Assembly: GCA_047600765.1 (NCBI GenBank)
Contig: JASGKF010000001.1
Span: 1,054,001 to 1,118,000, forward strand
From: Viridibacterium sp047600765
GTDB taxonomy: Bacteria; Pseudomonadota; Gammaproteobacteria; Burkholderiales; Rhodocyclaceae
DNA: 64,000 bases
Direction of reading: 5' to 3'
How positions within the stretch are numbered: position 1 is the first letter of the stretch; each line of letters starts with the position of its first letter. The notes below the pieces were generated by a model that saw only the letters and a list, made by a program, of their open reading frames with translations, had not been told where the DNA came from and did not search any database. A program made the translations under genes and the position numbers. Shown in pieces: positions 40,377 through 48,953 of this stretch.

Positions 40377-40898
40377 TCACCAGTCAGCCTCCCATTCCAC
40401 GCGAATCTCGCGGGAACGCAAATCCACATCCTTGATGAAGGCAGCAACGAAGGGGATCAATCGCTCCACTCTGTCCTTGCCTTCACCCAGCTCGACCTGC
40501 AGCACATCATGTGCGCCGGTTTCCAGCAGCTTGCTGACCGTTCCCAGCAACTGGGCCTGCGCGTTGATGACCGAGAGGCCGATCAAGTCGCCCCAGTAGT
40601 ACTCATCCAGGCCCGGTCGCGGTAAATCTTCGCGCGGGGCCGCAATGAACAGCCCGTCCAGCGATTCGGCAGCGTTCCGGTCGGCAACATCTTCAAAGCT
40701 TGCCACCAGACTGCTGCCTTGCTCCCGCAAACTTTCCAGCCGGTAGACTTTCCAGTCCGCGTCCTGCGTTGACTCCGGGTTACTACCCAACCACCAGTAC
40801 CGCATCGACCGCCAGTTAAGGGGGTCGTCCCCGAAGGGATGAATCTTGACTGCTCCACGTACGCCATGCGGCGCAACGATGCGCCCCAGCACGATCAT
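40377..40898 (-). CDS. rimM: RimM, 16S rRNA processing and 30S maturation factor
   Basis: 173 residues. The N-terminal RimM domain (VLGRIVAPHGVRGAVKIHPF) binds S19 and the C-terminal PRC-barrel (YYWGDLIGLSVINAQ, LIPFVAAFIKDVD) contacts rRNA. It lies 14 bp after rpsP and 13 bp before trmD, the standard order of this operon. Confidence 0.96.
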   Translation of the reverse strand: MIVLGRIVAPHGVRGAVKIHPFGDDPLNWRSMRYWWLGSNPESTQDADWKVYRLESLREQGSSLVASFEDVADRNAAESLDGLFIAAPREDLPRPGLDEYYWGDLIGLSVINAQAQLLGTVSKLLETGAHDVLQVELGEGKDRVERLIPFVAAFIKDVDLRSREIRVEWEADW

Positions 40899-40912
40899 GG
40901 GAGCGCCCTGAC

Positions 40913-41164
40913 TCAGGCAGCGGCCTTGGCGCCTTGCTTGACGAGGCGTTGGACGGTCGGCGACAGCTGGGCGCCCTGGCTTTCCCAGTAGGCCAGACGC
41001 TCGGCGTTGATAGCCAGAGTCTGTTCGGCACCGGAAGCCACCGGGTTGTAGAAACCAACGCGCTCGATGAAACGACCGTCACGACGGTTACGCGAATCGG
41101 TAGCAACGATGTTGAAGAAAGGGCGCTTCTTGGCGCCGCCACGGGACAGACGGATAACAACCAT
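40913..41164 (-). CDS. rpsP: Ribosomal protein S16
   Basis: 83 residues. The start VVIRLSRGGAKKRPFFNIV and DSRNRRDGRFIERVGFYNP are typical of bS16. It is the first gene of the operon, with CAGGAAA upstream of ATG 41164 and a promoter 40-65 bp upstream. Confidence 0.98.
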   Translation of the reverse strand: MVVIRLSRGGAKKRPFFNIVATDSRNRRDGRFIERVGFYNPVASGAEQTLAINAERLAYWESQGAQLSPTVQRLVKQGAKAAA

Positions 41165-41200
41165 GATGGGTTTCCTGTTGCGGAATCGGAAAAACCGTGC

Positions 41201-41229
41201 ACTTTAGGCGAGAATCCGCAATAACTCAA
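41201..41229 (-). promoter_or_regulatory. Promoter of the rpsP operon
   Basis: Minus strand TTGAGT (41224-41229), 17 bases, then TAAAGT (41201-41206): a sigma-70 pattern with ideal spacing, correctly placed for rpsP. Confidence 0.65.
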
Positions 41230-41366
41230 GTGCTTGCCTGTAAAGCCCGTTAGATCAGGCATCCGGGCCGTGTCCGGCAACCACTGGGCAGGCGGCACTC
41301 TGATTTGTTAAGGCGCTGCCCTACAATGGCAAACCTTTGTGTCGCGTCATCTCGCATTCCGAAACG

Positions 41367-42863
41367 ATGTCCGTCGAAACACCTCCGAACACCGACGTGA
41401 CCAGCGCCGTTATTGATTGGCTGACGTCGCCTGCCTTTCCGGATCCGCACCTCGAAGTGCAAGCGCTGGTGCGCCACCTGGAGAGCCTGCATCAGCCCGG
41501 CGTCACCAAGGCCCAGTTTCACCGCTGCATCGAGCTGTTCTACAGCCGCGCCCTCCAGCTCTGCAACGAATTCCGGCAAGAGCTGCGCCGCATGCATCTG
41601 CCGCTTGAGGCGGAATGGCACGACAGTACGGGGCTGCTGACGAATGCCTTGCTGGGCATTGCACAGGGGTTCGAACGCGTACTCGCCGAGGCCAGCAAGA
41701 ATGCGATCCGCACGCAGCGGCGGCTCAACGAAACCGCGTCGGCTCGCGCCCTGCGCCTGCTGAGCGAGCAATACATCGTCAGCTTCCAGTCGGGGCGCGA
41801 ACCCGAGATCAAGCTCTGGAAGACGGCACAAAGCCTGTTTCACCTTTCCCGATCCGAAGCGGCCGAAAGCCTGACCGTCGGCAGTCCAGCTGAAACCACC
41901 CTGCACAACTACAAGCGCCTGCTGTCACTGGCTGCGCTGGATCCGCGCAGCATGTCGCCGGCCGAACTCGACTGGGCAGCCGAATACGTGGCGCGGATCT
42001 GCGGACAAATGATCTTGCAGGAAGAGCGCCCGCTGCAACTGGATGGCGCCTGGCACTGGATCAATCCGGCGGATACGGGCGAACCGCAAGCCTGTGTCCG
42101 CCAGCAGCCGCCCGCAAGCGGCCCTCTGCTGTTTTTCACCACGCAGCCGCTTGCCAGGCGCGCAGCCGAGCTGTTGGCCCGTCATGAAGGTGGTCGCTCG
42201 GGGCCCGAGCTGGAGCCCGCTGAGGCTTTTCCGGGCGTACAGCCTGCGAGCCTTCTTGGCGGCATGCGCCAGCGCTGGCACGCGCCGCCCAAGCGCGAAC
42301 ACCCGCGGCGCAAGCAAAACTACGCCATCGATGCCTGTGTCGGACTGACACGCATCTGGCGACTGCTGCGCAATCGCTCGAACGAATCCGAAGAGCTCAT
42401 CTCGCAGTGGGATGTGCGCAACGAGAGCCCCGGCGGCTACGCCATCATGCACGTCAAGGGCGCCGGCAGCGGTCTGTCCGCGGGCACGGCGGTTGCGCTG
42501 CGCCGTGGCCCCAATGATCCATGGTGCGTGTGCGTCGTGCGCTGGCTGCGCAGCGAGGGCGAAGGCCAGATCGAGATGGGCCTGCAGATCGTGTCGCACG
42601 GTGCGGTGCCCGTGCAGATCGGCTTCCGCAATGGCGCAGAACGCAAGGCGCCTATGGTCGATGCGCTGGTGCTGCCGGTGTTGCCCGCACTGCGCCAGCA
42701 TCAGGCTGTACTGGCTCCTTCCGGCACCTACACCTCGCGTCGCTTTGCGCTGGTCTCCGATGTGGATCGACTCTACGTCGCCCAAGGGCGCCTGCTGAGT
42801 CTGGACATGCAGACAGCCAACGTCGAGCTGTTCCAGTTCGAGATCGACCCCTACCCGCTCTGA
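41367..42863 (+). CDS. Large protein with PilZ-like C-terminus, unknown function
   Basis: 498 residues with no signal or membrane segment. The N-terminal 270 residues are helical and Leu/Arg-rich. The C-terminal third (from about RRKQNYAIDACVGLTRIW) has beta-strand segments ISQWDVRNESPGGYAIMHV and VALRRGPNDPWCVCVVRWL, which resemble the D/N-x-S-x-x-G core of PilZ domains and suggest cyclic-di-GMP binding, although the Arg-rich switch motif is not classical. I begin at ATG 41367 (SVETPPN). It is convergent with the YihY gene and the two coding ends overlap by 13 bp. Function uncertain. Confidence 0.6.
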   Translation: MSVETPPNTDVTSAVIDWLTSPAFPDPHLEVQALVRHLESLHQPGVTKAQFHRCIELFYSRALQLCNEFRQELRRMHLPLEAEWHDSTGLLTNALLGIAQGFERVLAEASKNAIRTQRRLNETASARALRLLSEQYIVSFQSGREPEIKLWKTAQSLFHLSRSEAAESLTVGSPAETTLHNYKRLLSLAALDPRSMSPAELDWAAEYVARICGQMILQEERPLQLDGAWHWINPADTGEPQACVRQQPPASGPLLFFTTQPLARRAAELLARHEGGRSGPELEPAEAFPGVQPASLLGGMRQRWHAPPKREHPRRKQNYAIDACVGLTRIWRLLRNRSNESEELISQWDVRNESPGGYAIMHVKGAGSGLSAGTAVALRRGPNDPWCVCVVRWLRSEGEGQIEMGLQIVSHGAVPVQIGFRNGAERKAPMVDALVLPVLPALRQHQAVLAPSGTYTSRRFALVSDVDRLYVAQGRLLSLDMQTANVELFQFEIDPYPL

Positions 42864-44089
42864 GCTGTTGCCGTCGGCAACGACAGGGACGACACCGGCG
42901 CATCCAGCGCAGCACGCATGCGCTCCAGCGCGACACGGATCACGCGTTGCCCCTCGATATCGTCATCCGGCTCGGGGCCACCTCCCAGCGTCAACCAGGC
43001 AATAACCTCGCCCAGCTTGAGCACGTGCGCTGACATGATCAGCACCCAGTCGCCGCCATCTGTTCGCACCGCCCAGCCTGCCAGCTGCATGTCTTCGAGC
43101 ATCTGCTCCACACCCACCAGCGTCTGCCCGCTGGCTTCGGCAAGCTCGGTCAGCGTCTGGGTCTTGCCACGTTGCTGTCCATCGGCCAGCGCAGCGATGA
43201 GCCGCAATGCGGCGTGAATACGGCCCGAAGGCGTTTCAGGCAGCAGACGATGGCGCAGATGGTGTTCGGGCAATACCGCCGCAACGATGGCACCGTAAAG
43301 CACCGCAATCCAGGTGAAATACAGCCACACGAGGAAAATCGGCACGACCGAAAAAGTGCCGTAGATCAGCGTGAAATTTGGCAGCTTGGCAAGGTAGAGA
43401 CCGAACAGGCGCTGCACGAGGATCACGCCCACCGCAGCGATGCTGCCACCGACAAGGCTGTGCCACAGCACCATGGGGCGATTCGGCACCTTGTGGAAGA
43501 GATAGGTGAACAAGCCGCACAGCATCAGGCCGGGCATCAGTGCGTGTGCAAAGTTGCTGACCCAATGCGGCTCATCCACCATGCCCAGGGATTTGTTCAC
43601 GAGGCTGGCCATTGCCGACAGCCCAGCCGCCAGCACAAAGGGGCCCAGCGTCAGCACCAGCCAATACGTTGGCATACGCACCCACCACGGGCGCGGGCGC
43701 CGGATGCCCCAGATGCTGTTGAGCGTGCGGTCCACGGTCTGCAGCAACATGACGGCTGTTACCAGCAGCATCGCCGTGCCGACCAGCGTCAGGTTGGAGG
43801 CCTTCTGGCTGAACTGCAGTGCATAGGTTGCGATGACCTTGCCTGCACGGTCTGGCAGCAGGTTCTCGAGCATGAAAGTGCGCAAGCCGCTGCCCAGCGA
43901 GGAGAACTGGCTGAAACGCGACATCAGCATCAGCACGATGGTGACCAGTGGCACCAGTGACAGCAGCGTCGTGAAAGTCAGGCTGCCTGCCGTCTGTGCG
44001 ATCCGCGCCTCTGCCGATTTGACACGCATGCGCCGCCAGAACTCCAGGGCGCTGCGCCAGCGGCGTTGCAAACGCAGGGGTACGTTCAT
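42851..44089 (-). CDS. YihY/BrkB-family inner-membrane protein
   Basis: 412 residues. The first 290 form the YihY family core with about six transmembrane helices; diagnostic segments are AGSLTFTTLLSLVPLVTIVL, TVDRTLNSIWGIRRPRPWW and YGTFSVVPIFLVWLYFTW. A soluble C-terminal region of about 120 residues looks like a winged-helix-type domain. Older names (RNase BN, serum-resistance BrkB) are not reliable for function. I start at ATG 44089 (NVPLRLQRRW) since the longer frame overlaps the divergent promoter. It is divergent from the DUF2069 gene. Confidence 0.9.
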   Translation of the reverse strand: MNVPLRLQRRWRSALEFWRRMRVKSAEARIAQTAGSLTFTTLLSLVPLVTIVLMLMSRFSQFSSLGSGLRTFMLENLLPDRAGKVIATYALQFSQKASNLTLVGTAMLLVTAVMLLQTVDRTLNSIWGIRRPRPWWVRMPTYWLVLTLGPFVLAAGLSAMASLVNKSLGMVDEPHWVSNFAHALMPGLMLCGLFTYLFHKVPNRPMVLWHSLVGGSIAAVGVILVQRLFGLYLAKLPNFTLIYGTFSVVPIFLVWLYFTWIAVLYGAIVAAVLPEHHLRHRLLPETPSGRIHAALRLIAALADGQQRGKTQTLTELAEASGQTLVGVEQMLEDMQLAGWAVRTDGGDWVLIMSAHVLKLGEVIAWLTLGGGPEPDDDIEGQRVIRVALERMRAALDAPVSSLSLPTATAQSG

Positions 44090-44149
44090 CCATCGTTCTC
44101 CAGAAGGGCCGCCTTTATAATGCGCGGCCTCTCTCTCGAAAACCGCAAC

Positions 44150-44563
44150 GTGAAGCATATCGCCGAATCGCCCTCCACACGCCCCGCCCATCAGCGCACC
44201 CTGTGGCTCGCCCAATGGTCCGGCACAGCCTGTCTGCTGGCGCTGATCGCGCTGTGTGTGGCGTGGGAGCTCTGGCTTGCCCCCTTGCGCCCCGGTGGCT
44301 CATGGCTGGTATTGAAAGCCTTGCCGTTGCTTGGCGCCCTGTTCGGCATGCTGCACGGGCGGCGCTACACCTTCCAGTGGATGAGCCTCGCCGTACTGCT
44401 CTATTTCGCCGAGGGCATTGTGCGCGCCACCAGCGACAACGGGCCCTCTGCCCTGCTCGGCTGGATCGAAACGGCACTGAGTGTGGGGCTGTTCATTGCC
44501 TGCCTAGTCTACTCGCGCCAAAGCGCGCCATCGCGCCAGAAGGCTGCTGCCGGCAATAACTGA
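44150..44563 (+). CDS. DUF2069 membrane protein
   Basis: About 137 residues with four hydrophobic helices (ACLLALIALCVAWELWLAP, LVLKALPLLGALFGML, WMSLAVLLYFAEGIVRA, ALSVGLFIACLVY), matching the DUF2069 family of inner-membrane proteins of unknown function. I choose GTG 44150. An ATG at 44120 is also in frame, but it overlaps a TATAAT (44116-44121) that looks like the -10 of this gene. The start is therefore uncertain. Confidence 0.8.
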   Translation: MKHIAESPSTRPAHQRTLWLAQWSGTACLLALIALCVAWELWLAPLRPGGSWLVLKALPLLGALFGMLHGRRYTFQWMSLAVLLYFAEGIVRATSDNGPSALLGWIETALSVGLFIACLVYSRQSAPSRQKAAAGNN

Positions 44564-44565
44564 GC

Positions 44566-44913
44566 TCAGGCTGGTTCGCGATCACCACGCGCGGCAGGCT
44601 GTGACACCACCAGAAAACGCACGTCCTGCACACCACGATTGAAGAACTGATGTGCTGCGCCAGAGGGCACTTCGAGACTCTCCCCGGTCTTCAGCAGAAA
44701 CTCTTGCCCCTCGAGTTCGATGACAGCTTCGCCGGACAATACGTAAAAGCACTGCCGCGCCGCTGCATGACGATGGCGCGTTTCACTACATCCCGGTGGC
44801 ACACGCTCTTCAATGACAGACAGCTCTGCACTCTTCAGCAGATGCCAGCCGTCGCACGCCTCACCCCAGATGTAATGCTCGGCATTGCTGCGCGAGCGCA
44901 CTATCACGCTCAA
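44566..44913 (-). CDS. Cupin-domain protein
   Basis: 115 residues, a single small cupin barrel. The metal-binding motifs are GCSETRHRHAAARQCFYVLSG and later PSGAAHQFFN, supplying His and Glu/Gln ligands. Ligand or substrate unknown. It starts in an ATGA overlap with the leuA stop, so it is translationally coupled to leucine synthesis, but I can see no metabolic reason for this. Confidence 0.85.
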   Translation of the reverse strand: MSVIVRSRSNAEHYIWGEACDGWHLLKSAELSVIEERVPPGCSETRHRHAAARQCFYVLSGEAVIELEGQEFLLKTGESLEVPSGAAHQFFNRGVQDVRFLVVSQPAARGDREPA

Positions 44914-46454
44914 GGCGTCTCGCCCTGCGGGTCGACGCGCTGCGTGTTGGCATGCAGCTTGTTGAGGGCGTTGATGTAGGCCTTGGCCGACGCGATGATG
45001 ATGTCGGTGTCGGCGCCCTGCCCATTCACCACACGATCATTGCGTGCCAGACGCACCGTCACTTCGCCCTGCGCGTCGGTGCCGGACGTGATGGCGTTGA
45101 CCGAGTAGAGGAGCAGCTCAGACTGGCTCTTCGCCGTCACTTCGATGGCTTTGAAGATGGCGTTGACCGGACCAGAACCTTCTGACTCGGAGCGCGCTTC
45201 ATCGCCATCCACCGACAGCGTGATGGCCGCATGCGGCGTCTCACCGGTTTCGGAGCGCACGCTGGACGCCACCAGCTTGTAAAACTCGCGCTCGGGCGTC
45301 ACACCTTCGTCCGACATCAGTGCATGCAGGTCTTCGTCGAAGATTTCCTGCTTCTTGTCGGCAAGCTCCTTGAAGCGCGCGAAGGCGATGTTGAGCTGCT
45401 CTTCGGATTCGATGCTGATGCCGATCTCGGTCAGGCGTGCGCGGAACGCGTTGCGGCCCGACAGCTTGCCCAGCGTCAGGCGGTTGGCGGTCCAGCCCAC
45501 GTCTTCGGCACGCATGATCTCGTAGGTCTCGCGGTGCTTCAGCACGCCATCCTGGTGGATGCCGGACTCATGCGCAAAGGCGTTGGCGCCGACGATGGCC
45601 TTGTTGGGCTGCACCGGATAGCCGGTGATCTGCGACACGAGCTTGGAGGCTGGCACGATTTGCGTCGCGTCGATATTGGTCGACACAGGGAACAGATCGG
45701 CACGCGTGCGCACGGCCATCACCACCTCTTCCATCGAAGCATTGCCGGCGCGTTCGCCAAGACCATTGACGGTGCATTCAACCTGACGCGCACCAGCCAT
45801 CACGGCGGCCAGCGAGTTGGCGACAGCGAGGCCGAGGTCGTTGTGGCAATGCACGGACCAGACGACCTTGTCGCTGTTCGGCACACGCTTGAGCAGGGTT
45901 TCAATCAGGTACGCAAACTGCCCCGGCATGTTGTAGCCGACGGTGTCCGGCACGTTGATGGTCTTCGCACCTGCGTTGATGACCTGCTCGAAGATGCGGC
46001 AGAGGAAATCAATTTCGGAACGCCCGGCGTCTTCGGCCGAGAACTCGACGTTATCGGTGTACTGGCGCGCCCAGCCAATCGCCTTCACAGCCTGCTCGAC
46101 GACCTGGTCGGGCGTCATGCGCAGCTTCTTCTCCATGTGGATCGGGCTGGTGGCGATGAAAGTGTGGATGCGGCCAGAGTTGGCGGGCTTGATGGCCTCG
46201 CCCGCACGGCGGATATCGTTCTCGTTGGCGCGCGCCAGCGAGCAGACGGTGGAGTCCTTGACCGCTTCGGCCACCGCGCGGATCGACTCGAAGTCACCAT
46301 TCGACGCGGCGGCGAAGCCAGCTTCGATCACGTCGACGCGCATCTTTTCGAGCTGACGTGCGATGCGTACTTTCTCTTCGCGCGTCATCGCTGCGCCGGG
46401 GCTTTGCTCACCGTCGCGCAGGGTGGTGTCGAATATGACGAGACGATCTTTCAT
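44910..46454 (-). CDS. leuA: LeuA, 2-isopropylmalate synthase
   Basis: 514 residues. It condenses acetyl-CoA with 2-oxoisovalerate, the first committed step of leucine synthesis. The HMGL-like catalytic barrel carries FDTTLRDGEQSPG (residues 8-20) and the metal ligands H202 and H204 in VHCHNDLG; GLGERAGNASMEE follows. The C-terminal regulatory domain (from about residue 395, leucine feedback) is complete. It follows pssA by 3 bp and precedes a cupin gene. Confidence 0.98.
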   Translation of the reverse strand: MKDRLVIFDTTLRDGEQSPGAAMTREEKVRIARQLEKMRVDVIEAGFAAASNGDFESIRAVAEAVKDSTVCSLARANENDIRRAGEAIKPANSGRIHTFIATSPIHMEKKLRMTPDQVVEQAVKAIGWARQYTDNVEFSAEDAGRSEIDFLCRIFEQVINAGAKTINVPDTVGYNMPGQFAYLIETLLKRVPNSDKVVWSVHCHNDLGLAVANSLAAVMAGARQVECTVNGLGERAGNASMEEVVMAVRTRADLFPVSTNIDATQIVPASKLVSQITGYPVQPNKAIVGANAFAHESGIHQDGVLKHRETYEIMRAEDVGWTANRLTLGKLSGRNAFRARLTEIGISIESEEQLNIAFARFKELADKKQEIFDEDLHALMSDEGVTPEREFYKLVASSVRSETGETPHAAITLSVDGDEARSESEGSGPVNAIFKAIEVTAKSQSELLLYSVNAITSGTDAQGEVTVRLARNDRVVNGQGADTDIIIASAKAYINALNKLHANTQRVDPQGETP

Positions 46455-46457
46455 GGC

Positions 46458-47246
46458 TTACTCCGGGGTATGGCGTGCGCCGCCAGTGCGACGCTTCTTG
46501 AGCAGGCGCCATGCGGTCATCACGTAACCGGACAGCGCGTAACAGACGAACAGGCCGAACAACACCTTGGGCGGATCGTAGTGCACCGCCAGCAGGGCGG
46601 CGACGAAGATCAGGGCGACCGAGAACGGCACGCTCTTGCGCAGGTTGATGTCCTTGCCGCTGTAGAAAAAGATGTTGCTGACCATGCTGACGCCGGCGAA
46701 CACCGTGATGGCGGCGGCGATGTAGCGCACGTCAGGACCGGCGACCTTGCTGTCGAGCATGATCCAGACGAAGCCTGCCACCAGCGCAGCCGCCGCAGGG
46801 CTGGGAAGCCCCTGGAAGAAGCGTTTGTCGATGACGGCGATATTGGTGTTGAAGCGCGCGAGACGCAGTGCCGCGGCCACGCAGTAGATGAAGGCGGCGA
46901 TCCAGCCGATCTTGCCCAGATCGCGCATGGCCCATTCGTAGATGACCAGCGAAGGCGCGGCGCCGAAGGACACCATGTCGGACAGCGAGTCGTACTCGGC
47001 GCCGAACTGGCTTTGCGTATTGGTCAGGCGCGCGACACGGCCATCGAGGCCGTCGAGCACCATGGCGACGAAGATGGCCACAGCCGCATCTTCGTAGCGC
47101 CCGTTCATGGCCTGCACAATGGCGTAGAAGCCAGCGAACAACGCAGCCGTCGTGAACAGGTTGGGCAGGATGTAGATGCCGCGACGACGACGCTCGACTG
47201 GCGGCAAGGCTTCACTTTCAGTGATGACTTCGTTTTCAGGCTGCAC
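46458..47246 (-). CDS. pssA: PssA, phosphatidylserine synthase (CDP-alcohol type)
   Basis: 262 residues with about seven membrane helices. It makes phosphatidylserine from CDP-diacylglycerol and serine, the route to phosphatidylethanolamine. The CDP-alcohol phosphotransferase motif D-G-x2-A-R-x8-G-x3-D-x3-D occupies residues 68-90. The context between ilvC and leuA is the usual one in betaproteobacteria. It starts at ATG 47246, about 145 bp after the ilvC stop; that gap has no gene. Confidence 0.95.
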   Translation of the reverse strand: MQPENEVITESEALPPVERRRRGIYILPNLFTTAALFAGFYAIVQAMNGRYEDAAVAIFVAMVLDGLDGRVARLTNTQSQFGAEYDSLSDMVSFGAAPSLVIYEWAMRDLGKIGWIAAFIYCVAAALRLARFNTNIAVIDKRFFQGLPSPAAAALVAGFVWIMLDSKVAGPDVRYIAAAITVFAGVSMVSNIFFYSGKDINLRKSVPFSVALIFVAALLAVHYDPPKVLFGLFVCYALSGYVMTAWRLLKKRRTGGARHTPE

Positions 47247-47390
47247 GCTGGACTCCGCTCAACGACCCGCGCCACGGCGGCGCACGTCGATACTATCCCG
47301 ATCAGGTCTCACAAGTAGAAAAGGGAAGGAACGGGACCGGATGCGCTGCACCCTGCCCCGAAACCTTCCCTCCGAGAAACAGGCCAGCGA

Positions 47391-48407
47391 TCAGTTCTTG
47401 GACTGGTCGACCAGCTTGTTCTTGGCGATCCACGGCATCATGCCGCGCAGTTGCGAACCAACCGTTTCGATCGGATGCACTGCGTTCAGACGACGGCGCG
47501 CCGTCATGGCCGGGTAGTTGGTCTTGCCTTCCTGGATGAACATCTTGGCGTATTCACCGGTCTGGATGCGCTTGAGTGCATTGCGCATGGCTTCGCGGGA
47601 TTGTGCGTTGATGACTTCCGGGCCCGTCACGTACTCGCCGTATTCGGCGTTGTTCGAGATCGAGTAGTTCATGTTGGCGATACCGCCTTCGTACATGAGG
47701 TCGACGATCAGCTTCAGCTCGTGCAGGCACTCGAAGTAGGCCATTTCAGGCGCGTAGCCGGCTTCCACCAGCGTCTCGAAGCCCATCTTCACGAGTTCGA
47801 CAGCGCCGCCACACAGCACAGCTTGTTCGCCGAACAGGTCGGTCTCGGTTTCTTCGCGGAAGTCGGTCTCGATCACGCCACCCTTGGTGCCGCCGTTGGC
47901 AGCTGCGTACGACAGGGCGATATCCTTGGCCTTGCCGGACTTGTCCTGGTAAATGGCGATCAGGGACGGCACGCCGCCACCCTTGAGGTACTCGGAACGC
48001 ACGGTGTGGCCCGGGCCCTTGGGGGCGATCATGATCACGTCGAGGTCAGCGCGCGGCACGACCTGGTTGTAATGCACGTTGAAGCCGTGTGCGAAAGCCA
48101 GCGTGGCGCCTTGCTTGATGTTCGGAGCAACGTTGTTCTTGTAGACGTCGGGGATGTTCTCGTCGGGCAGGAGGATCATGACGAGGTCGGCGCTCTTCAC
48201 GGCGTCGTCGACTTCCATGACCTTGATGCCAGCGGCTTCAACCTTGGACCACGAGGCGCCGCCCTTGCGCAGGCCGACGACGACGTTGACGCCCGAATCA
48301 CGCAGGTTCTGTGCGTGAGCGTGGCCTTGCGAGCCGTAACCGATGATGGCGACCTGCTTGCCCTTGATGAGGGAGAGGTCAGCGTCCTTGTCGTAATAAA
48401 CCTTCAT
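47391..48407 (-). CDS. ilvC: IlvC, ketol-acid reductoisomerase (class I)
   Basis: 338 residues. It converts acetolactate and acetohydroxybutyrate in valine and isoleucine synthesis. The NADPH-binding loop GYGSQGHA is at 23-30, and the knotted C-terminal domain contains ETDLFGEQAVLCGG and the ECLHELKLIVDLMYEGG helix. Start at ATG 48407 (KVYYDKDADLS); the frame extends further only by chance. It follows ilvH by about 50 bp. Confidence 0.98.
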   Translation of the reverse strand: MKVYYDKDADLSLIKGKQVAIIGYGSQGHAHAQNLRDSGVNVVVGLRKGGASWSKVEAAGIKVMEVDDAVKSADLVMILLPDENIPDVYKNNVAPNIKQGATLAFAHGFNVHYNQVVPRADLDVIMIAPKGPGHTVRSEYLKGGGVPSLIAIYQDKSGKAKDIALSYAAANGGTKGGVIETDFREETETDLFGEQAVLCGGAVELVKMGFETLVEAGYAPEMAYFECLHELKLIVDLMYEGGIANMNYSISNNAEYGEYVTGPEVINAQSREAMRNALKRIQTGEYAKMFIQEGKTNYPAMTARRRLNAVHPIETVGSQLRGMMPWIAKNKLVDQSKN

Positions 48408-48459
48408 GATTTTCCTTTGATGAGAAAGTAGCGGAGAGGGGCAAACCCCGCGCAAACAG

Positions 48460-48951
48460 TTAAACCTTGAGAATGCGGTCGCCGCGCCCGATGCCGGTGA
48501 CGCCGGAGCGCACGGTTTCGAGGATCAGCGAACGATCTATGGCATTGATGAACGAGTCGAGCTTGTCTTGCGTACCTGTGAGCTCGATGACGTAGCTGGC
48601 GTCGGTTACATCGACGATGCGGCCGCGGAAGATGTCAGCCATGCGCTTGAGCTCTTCGCGATCCTTGGCTTGCGCACGCACCTTGATGAGCATGAGCTCA
48701 CGTTCGATGTGGGCTGCCTCGGAGAGATCGACCACCTTGACCACCTCGATCAGCTTGTTGAGCTGCTTGGTGATCTGTTCGATGACTTCATCGGAACCGG
48801 TCGTCACGATGGTCATGCGGGACATCGAGGCGTCTTCGGTCGGCGCCACGGTGAGGGATTCAATGTTGTAGCCGCGAGCGGAGAACAGGCCCGAGACGCG
48901 CGACAGCGCGCCCGATTCGTTCTCCAGCAGCAGGGAAATCATGTGTCGCAT
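48460..48951 (-). CDS. ilvH: IlvH, acetolactate synthase small (regulatory) subunit
   Basis: 163 residues. The N-terminal ACT domain (ISLLLENESGALSRVSGLFSARGYNIESL) binds valine for feedback inhibition, and the C-terminal domain activates the large subunit. It lies 2 bp after ilvB. Confidence 0.97.
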   Translation of the reverse strand: MRHMISLLLENESGALSRVSGLFSARGYNIESLTVAPTEDASMSRMTIVTTGSDEVIEQITKQLNKLIEVVKVVDLSEAAHIERELMLIKVRAQAKDREELKRMADIFRGRIVDVTDASYVIELTGTQDKLDSFINAIDRSLILETVRSGVTGIGRGDRILKV

Positions 48952-48953
48952 TT

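Noticed and set aside
45231..47318. 695-residue plus-strand frame opposite leuA and pssA
   Set aside because: Shadow; the opposite strand carries complete, recognisable enzymes.
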